Shown: positions 58,680-64,000 of the stretch, in pieces
Numbering within the stretch: position 1 is the first letter of the stretch
How the letters are laid out: each line of letters opens with the position of its first letter
DNA from: Misgurnus anguillicaudatus
Taxonomy: Eukaryota; Chordata; Actinopteri; Cypriniformes; Cobitidae
Assembly: GCF_027580225.2 (NCBI RefSeq)
Contig: NC_073348.2
Coordinates: 41,078,501-41,142,500, forward strand
Reading direction: 5' to 3'
DNA length: 64,000 nucleotides
Translations under genes and position numbers: made by a program
The notes under the pieces: model-generated
Databases searched by the model: none
Told to the model about the DNA's origin: nothing
The model's input: only the letters and a program-made list of their open reading frames with translations

Positions 58680-60830
58680 ACGTAAATCTCACACACATCT
58701 CAAACAGATCTCACACAAATCTTTTACATATTTGTGTTTTAAGTAAGTGTGTTGTCTTGTCTTATAAGAGTAATCTCTGAGATCTTACACAAATCTTACA
58801 CAGATCTCTCACAGAACTCACACAGATCTCTCACAGATCTCAAACAGATCTCACACAGATCTCAAACAGATCTCTCACAGAACTCAAACAGATCTCTCAC
58901 AGAACTCAAACAGATCTCTCACAGAACTCAAACAGATCTCTCACAGATCTCAAACAGATCTCACACAGATCTCACACAGATCTCAAACAGATCTCTCACA
59001 GAACTCAAACAGATCTCTCACAGAACTCAAACAGATCTCTCACAGATCTCACACAGATCTCAAACAGATCTCTCACATATTTGTGTTTTAAGTAAGTGTG
59101 TTGTCTTGTCTTATAAGAGTAATCTCTGAGATCTTACACAAATCTTACTCGCCTCTCACAAATCTCACACAGATCTCTCACAGAACTCACACAGATCTCT
59201 CACAGATCTCAAACAGATCTCACACAGATCTCAAACAGATCTCTCACAGAACTCAAACAGATCTCTCACAGAACTCAAACAGATCTCTCACAGAACTCAA
59301 ACAGATCTCTCACAGATCTCAAACAGATCTCACACAGATCTCACACAGATCTCAAACAGATCTCTCACAGAACTCAAACAGATCTCTCACAGAACTCAAA
59401 CAGATCTCTCACAGATCTCACACAGATCTCAAACAGATCTCTCACATATTTGTGTTTTAAGTAAGTGTGTTGTCTTGTCTTATAAGAGTAATCTCTGAGA
59501 TCTTACACAAATCTTACTCGCCTCTCACAAATCTCACACAGATCTCTCACAGAACTCACACAGATCTCTCACAGATCTCAAACAGATCTCACACAGATCT
59601 CAAACAGATCTCTCACAGAACTCAAACAGATCTCTCACAGAACTCAAACAGATCTCTCACAGAACTCAAACAGATCTCTCACAGATCTCAAACAGATCTC
59701 ACACAGATCTCACACAGATCTCAAACAGATCTCTCACAGAACTCAAACAGATCTCTCACAGAACTCAAACAGATCTCTCACAGATCTCACACAGATCTCA
59801 AACAGATCTCTCACATATTTGTGTTTTAAGTAAGTGTGTTGTCTTGTCTTATAAGAGTAATCTCTGAGATCTTACACAAATCTTACTCGCCTCTCACAAA
59901 TCTCACACAGATCTCTCACAGAACTCACACAGATCTCTCACAGATCTCAAACAGATCTCACACAGATCTCAAACAGATCTCTCACAGAACTCAAACAGAT
60001 CTCTCACAGAACTCAAACAGATCTCTCACAGAACTCAAACAGATCTCTCACAGATCTCAAACAGATCTCACACAGATCTCACACAGATCTCAAACAGATC
60101 TCTCACAGAACTCAAACAGATCTCTCACAGAACTCAAACAGATCTCTCACAGATCTCACACAGATCTCTCACAGATCTCTCACAGATCTCAAACAGATCT
60201 CACACAGATCTCAAACAGATTTCACACACATCTATCCTAGAACTCAAACAGATCTCTCACAGATCTCTCACAGATCTCAAACAGATCTCTCACAGATCTC
60301 ACACACATCTATCCTAGAACTCAAACAGATCTCTCACAGATCTCTCACAGATCTCAAACAGATCTCTCACAGATCTCAAACAGATGTCTCACAGATCTCT
60401 GACAGATCTCACACAGATCTCTCACAGATCTCAAACAGATCTCTCACAGATCTCAAAGAGATCTCTCACAGATCTCTGTTGATCTCACACACATCTCAAA
60501 CAGATATCACGTAAATCTCACACACATCTCAAACAGATCTCACACAAATCTTTTACAGATCTCACACAAATCTTTTACAGATCTCATACAGATCTCACAC
60601 AAATCTCAGACACTTCTGTCACAGATGTCACACAAATCTTACACAAGTCTCATTCAGATCTCACACAAATCTCATTCAGATCTCACACAAATCTCACACA
60701 AATCTCAAACAGATCTCACACAAATCTTAGACACCTCTGTCACAGATGTCACACAAATCTTACACAAATCTTACACAGATCTCACACAAATCTCACACAA
60801 ATCTCACTCGTCTCTCATGCAGGTATGACA
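58680..60830. repeat. minisatellite array with a 369-bp higher-order period
   Basis: The array is built of short units of the type TCTCACAGATC, TCAAACAGATC and TCACACAGATC, so AGATCT (BglII) recurs every 10-25 bp. A longer period is marked by GTGTTGTCTTGTCTTATAAG at 58749, 59098, 59467 and 59836, giving spacings of 349, 369 and 369. The second and third large units look identical base for base, and the fourth follows them for about 325 bp before diverging. The first lacks about 20 bp. From about 60165 the array degenerates into ACACAAATCT-type units. Long open frames that cross it are stop-free only because of the unit sequence. Confidence 0.95.
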
Positions 60831-60957
60831 CAAGGTAGCAGATTCAAAGTCAACATTCAAGATTAATTCAGAATAAAATGCACACAAGGTATCTACACTC
60901 ACTCTGTGTTTATTCCTGACATGACACTACTGACAGCAATCAGAGCTAAGACAACAG

Positions 60958-60960
<3 letters not shown>

Positions 60961-61004
<44 letters not shown>
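60961..61004. repeat. (TG)n microsatellite
   Basis: About 22 TG units. Confidence 0.95.
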
Positions 61005-61510
61005 TCAGTTTGATGACTGTTTGCAGTGTGTAAACACAAATGTCAGTGTTGTTGTTGTAGTGGAGGTGGTCTCTCAGTGTGGGCTTGCTGTGCTGGGCTG
61101 TGATTGGTTAGTTCTTTGTGCTGATGTCATTAATGAGCTCATCTCTCCTCCTGTCAGCAGTCGCTTTAGAAACAGAGAGTCTGTGAATAATTGATATGAA
61201 CAAAAGGTTAAATAGCAGTGGAGTTGTGTTTTATTCAGCATTAAGTTGTGTAATTCGTGCAGTGATGTCTGTGACTTCTAGCGTCCTCGGTCTCCACTGA
61301 TTGACATGTGAGCGTGTGTTTTAGGAAGTGCCCATAAAAAATAAATGATATTGAAGGTCTCTCTATGATACATAAGTCTTTCCCAAACTTGTACGAATCC
61401 TGGTGAAGTGCATTCGGCACAGCAATACTCTTTCACACGTCCAACGGCTTTTTTGACACTTTGCCTAACCAACCAACTGTTAAACTGTGTTAATAATATA
61501 AATACAGTTA

Positions 61511-61524
61511 CCCCCCCCCCCCCC
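61511..61524. repeat. poly-C run
   Basis: Fourteen consecutive C. Its length is likely unreliable in an assembly. Confidence 0.8.
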
Positions 61525-61861
61525 TTAATTGCACAGCCCCTAATATATGTAAATATATTATAAGATACTGTATTATATTGATCAAAAATCAGACATTGAA
61601 TCAATGACACCACATGATAAGAAAGCTTGTGTGATGTGTGTTGTGATTGTGTGTATGTGTGTAATAATATGAATAATCGATTATTGTAAACTAGACTCTG
61701 GTTGATTAAATCTCATGAGAACTCATCCTGCTGTTTCTATGACGATGTGTGTGTACTTCATCAGGTTAAGTTAACAAGTTTAGTGGATGATCAGCAAACA
61801 CACCAAACCCCCCATCACACACACAGAGAGACACGTGCACGCACACAGAGACACAGACCCA

Positions 61862-61918
<57 letters not shown>
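61862..61918. repeat. (AC)n microsatellite
   Basis: About 28 AC units. Confidence 0.95.
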
Positions 61919-61921
<3 letters not shown>

Positions 61922-61929
61922 TTAAACAT

Positions 61930-63125
61930 GGTTTTCATTTGCCAATGATATTTGTTTATTTTATATGTGACACATGAAGCACCTCTACCTTTATAAAGTT
62001 CATATTATTTTTATGAGAAAGAGAGTTCAGCACTGTGGTCAGTGCTGCTTTATAAATAAACTTTATCTATTTAATTACTTGTTATATTTAACAAGCAGTC
62101 TAATAAAAGTTAAACACACAGCTTTCATTTCATATAACTACAGAGAAGTTTTGTTTAATATTGATGTAGGATTGTCTGCTCTCAAACGCAGGGGGCGTGT
62201 CCTCTGTCTTTACTGAAGCCACGCCCACTCACGGGAAAGCTGCTGTCTCTGTCAGCTTTCAAACACCACTACAACCCGCATGGATGCTCGTTATTGTGTT
62301 AAGGGTGGGGCCATACTCGGTTGCTCCAGTGCATCATCGAGTCACAGTTTTAGCCCTGCCCAAATAATCTAGAACACAGAAATGTGGAAAAACTATTGGT
62401 GAGAAATGGAGTAACTCCACAATTCAGTACTACACAGTTCACAGTCTTTCAGCAATACATTTAAAACATTTATAATGTGTGCAGAAAATATTCACTGAAA
62501 TGACTTTACATGGACATTCATAGTGTTGCACGGGTCTGTGTTTTTTCAAACTAGTGCTTTTATGAAATGATTTGGTCAGCCTGCCTCGCAGCACTGTATC
62601 TATTTTTACAACCCGTCCTGTGACCATTAAATAGACATATTAGGTATTGTAATGTAAATGAAAACATGCCTTATTTTAGCCTAAAAGTGCTTGGAAACAG
62701 TCATTAGATTACAGCGCCATGTAAACTGGCAGCAATATACACTTATGAACCATAGAAACCAGCATGGTCATAGCATAATAATAAACATTTTCAACTTAGC
62801 AGTGTTTGTTGCAAGTGTTTCTGAGATTCCGTCCCAAACATTAGATTGACTTCTTTTCTTTTAGCCGAGCCCGCGGGTTATGAGACGACCTGTGCATCAT
62901 TAATTCATAGCACTCTTCATCTCCTCTTCTTCATCTCTTACAGGATGATTTCAACTGCACAGATTTTGAATTCGCCCTCATTTGTGTCAGCACACACTTT
63001 GGCTGATTTTAATTTGTGTGTGTGTGTGTGTTTCCCCCTATTTTCTTAAACATTTCAGGCCATTTGTGAGATCACAGTACGTTACACACAGAACTTTATG
63101 TTCCTCTCTTTTCCAGAAACACATT
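61930..63125. other. intron of the Dact-type gene or intergenic, no gene seen
   Basis: No exon or repeat with clear ends was found. A (TG)n run lies near 63016-63031. Confidence 0.35.
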
Positions 63126-63129
63126 CTCA

Positions 63130-63424
63130 CCCTACTGAAAAATCCAGCTAAGACCAGCATAAGCTGGTAGCTGGTTTTAGCTGGTTTAAGGTGGTTTACG
63201 CTGGTCCTCCCAGCCTGACAAAGCTGGTCATGATGGTGGGCCAGCTGGTCTTCCAGCCTGACCAGCTAAGTCCAGCTAGACCAGCTTAAAAAGTGACCAA
63301 AACACAGCTAGACCAGCTTGCTACACCAGCAAAACCAGCTTCCTACACCACCAATACCAGCTAAAACCAAGCTGGAGACCAGCTAAAACCAGCTCACCAG
63401 CTTATGCTGGATTTTTCAGTAGGG
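63130..63424. repeat. fold-back MITE, CCCTACTGAAAAATCCAGC ends
   Basis: The termini CCCTACTGAAAAATCCAGC and GCTGGATTTTTCAGTAGGG are perfect inverted repeats of 19 bp. The body is made of CCAGCTAAAACCAGC and CAGCATAAGCTGG motifs. It is the same family as the split copy at 53594/56258. Confidence 0.92.
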
Positions 63425-63560
63425 CAGTCTTTAGCTTGTGTAACTGAATTTAATAATAAACAAACTGTAATCTCAGGTCACTTATACACAAACACACAAC
63501 ACAACAACCAGCAAACCCTTTAAATCTTGCAGTTATGAGACTGTGTTCAGCAGATAGCTG

Positions 63561-63824
63561 TTAAAGGGACACAAGGCAGCATTTTTATGTTAATAAATCA
63601 TCTTCGTAAGTCGGTATATGGTTAAATGACTCATCACATGACGAATGAAGACTCTCTCGCCCGCCCCTACCGTCTGTAGGAAGAATACCCCACTTGCAAG
63701 TTCGCTGTATCCGACCCGGTGTCCTTCAGTCTCGTATAGTCTCAGATATAGAACGCATTTACTCCCAGACACTAGGGGGAGCTAGTAGAGAAATAATACT
63801 CAGACTTGCCTTGTGTCCCTTTAA
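63561..63824. repeat. TTAA-flanked MITE family G, AAAGGGACACAAGGCA ends
   Basis: The left end TTAAAGGGACACAAGGCA and the right end TGCCTTGTGTCCCTTTAA are perfect inverted repeats of 18 bp. Non-coding. Confidence 0.9.
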
Positions 63825-64000
63825 GCTCAGAGTATAGTCTGGTTTTTACGTGTATGTGGACGTACGCACACTGTTGAACGCATAGTATAGTTTATTTGTA
63901 CGTGTACGCAGACGTTTAACACATGTGCATTGCGACCCTCGACCTAATTTTGCCAAGTAAGAGAGATGTCCTCAGGGCAACATACATTTTTGTAAATAAA

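Noticed and set aside
58749..60240. Series of 120-134-codon frames with repeated QISHRSQTDL-like residues
   Set aside because: They are translations of the minisatellite. The 369-bp unit is a multiple of three, so stop-free frames recur without implying a gene.
1..64000. CRISPR arrays, prophage, operons or other prokaryotic systems
   Set aside because: Introns, vertebrate gene families and eukaryotic transposons throughout exclude a bacterial or phage interpretation. The regular repeats at 58680-60830 have no unique spacers.

Overview
This is a stretch of a teleost fish nuclear genome, most likely a cyprinid or close relative. The genes have GT-AG introns, their best-remembered relatives are vertebrate, and many short inverted-repeat transposons of the type common in zebrafish and carps fill the introns. 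I assigned organism and gene identities by recognising protein families by eye. No database search was run.

Layout. Four genes lie on the minus strand. bmp10 (1260-2891) is a two-exon TGF-beta ligand. A broken GPCR relic resembling neuropeptide FF receptor 1 follows (4057-4783). arvcf (coding exons 6486-15299; 5' end not resolved) is a p120-catenin family armadillo protein. zdhhc8 (20990-28102, ten coding exons) is a membrane palmitoyltransferase. A complete Ty3/mdg4-type LTR retrotransposon (28373-33045) follows, with identical LTRs and a 5-bp target duplication, and then ankle2 (33922-38066). Two genes lie on the plus strand: fam222a (two coding exons, 47262-51466, probable promoter near 41.1 kb) and the first coding exon of a Dapper/Dact-family gene (57093-57278) whose remainder lies beyond the window.

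The genes do not form a pathway. Arvcf (cadherin junctions), Zdhhc8 (S-acylation), Ankle2 (nuclear envelope reassembly), Bmp10 (secreted ligand), Fam222a and Dact (Wnt/TGF-beta modulator) are neighbours by descent. ARVCF and ZDHHC8 are linked on human 22q11, and ANKLE2 and FAM222A are both on human 12q24, so the window looks like a join of those two ancestral blocks.

The rest is repeats. At least six MITE families have TTAA at both ends. There are fold-back elements, nested insertions, a degenerate LINE in an arvcf intron, microsatellites, and a roughly 2.1-kb minisatellite with a 369-bp higher-order period. I found no tRNA or rRNA gene, no CRISPR array, and no novel multi-gene system. The most informative signals are the young retrotransposon about 266 bp upstream of zdhhc8 on the same strand, the receptor relic, the empty-site evidence for TTAA insertion, and a one-base frame conflict in ankle2.
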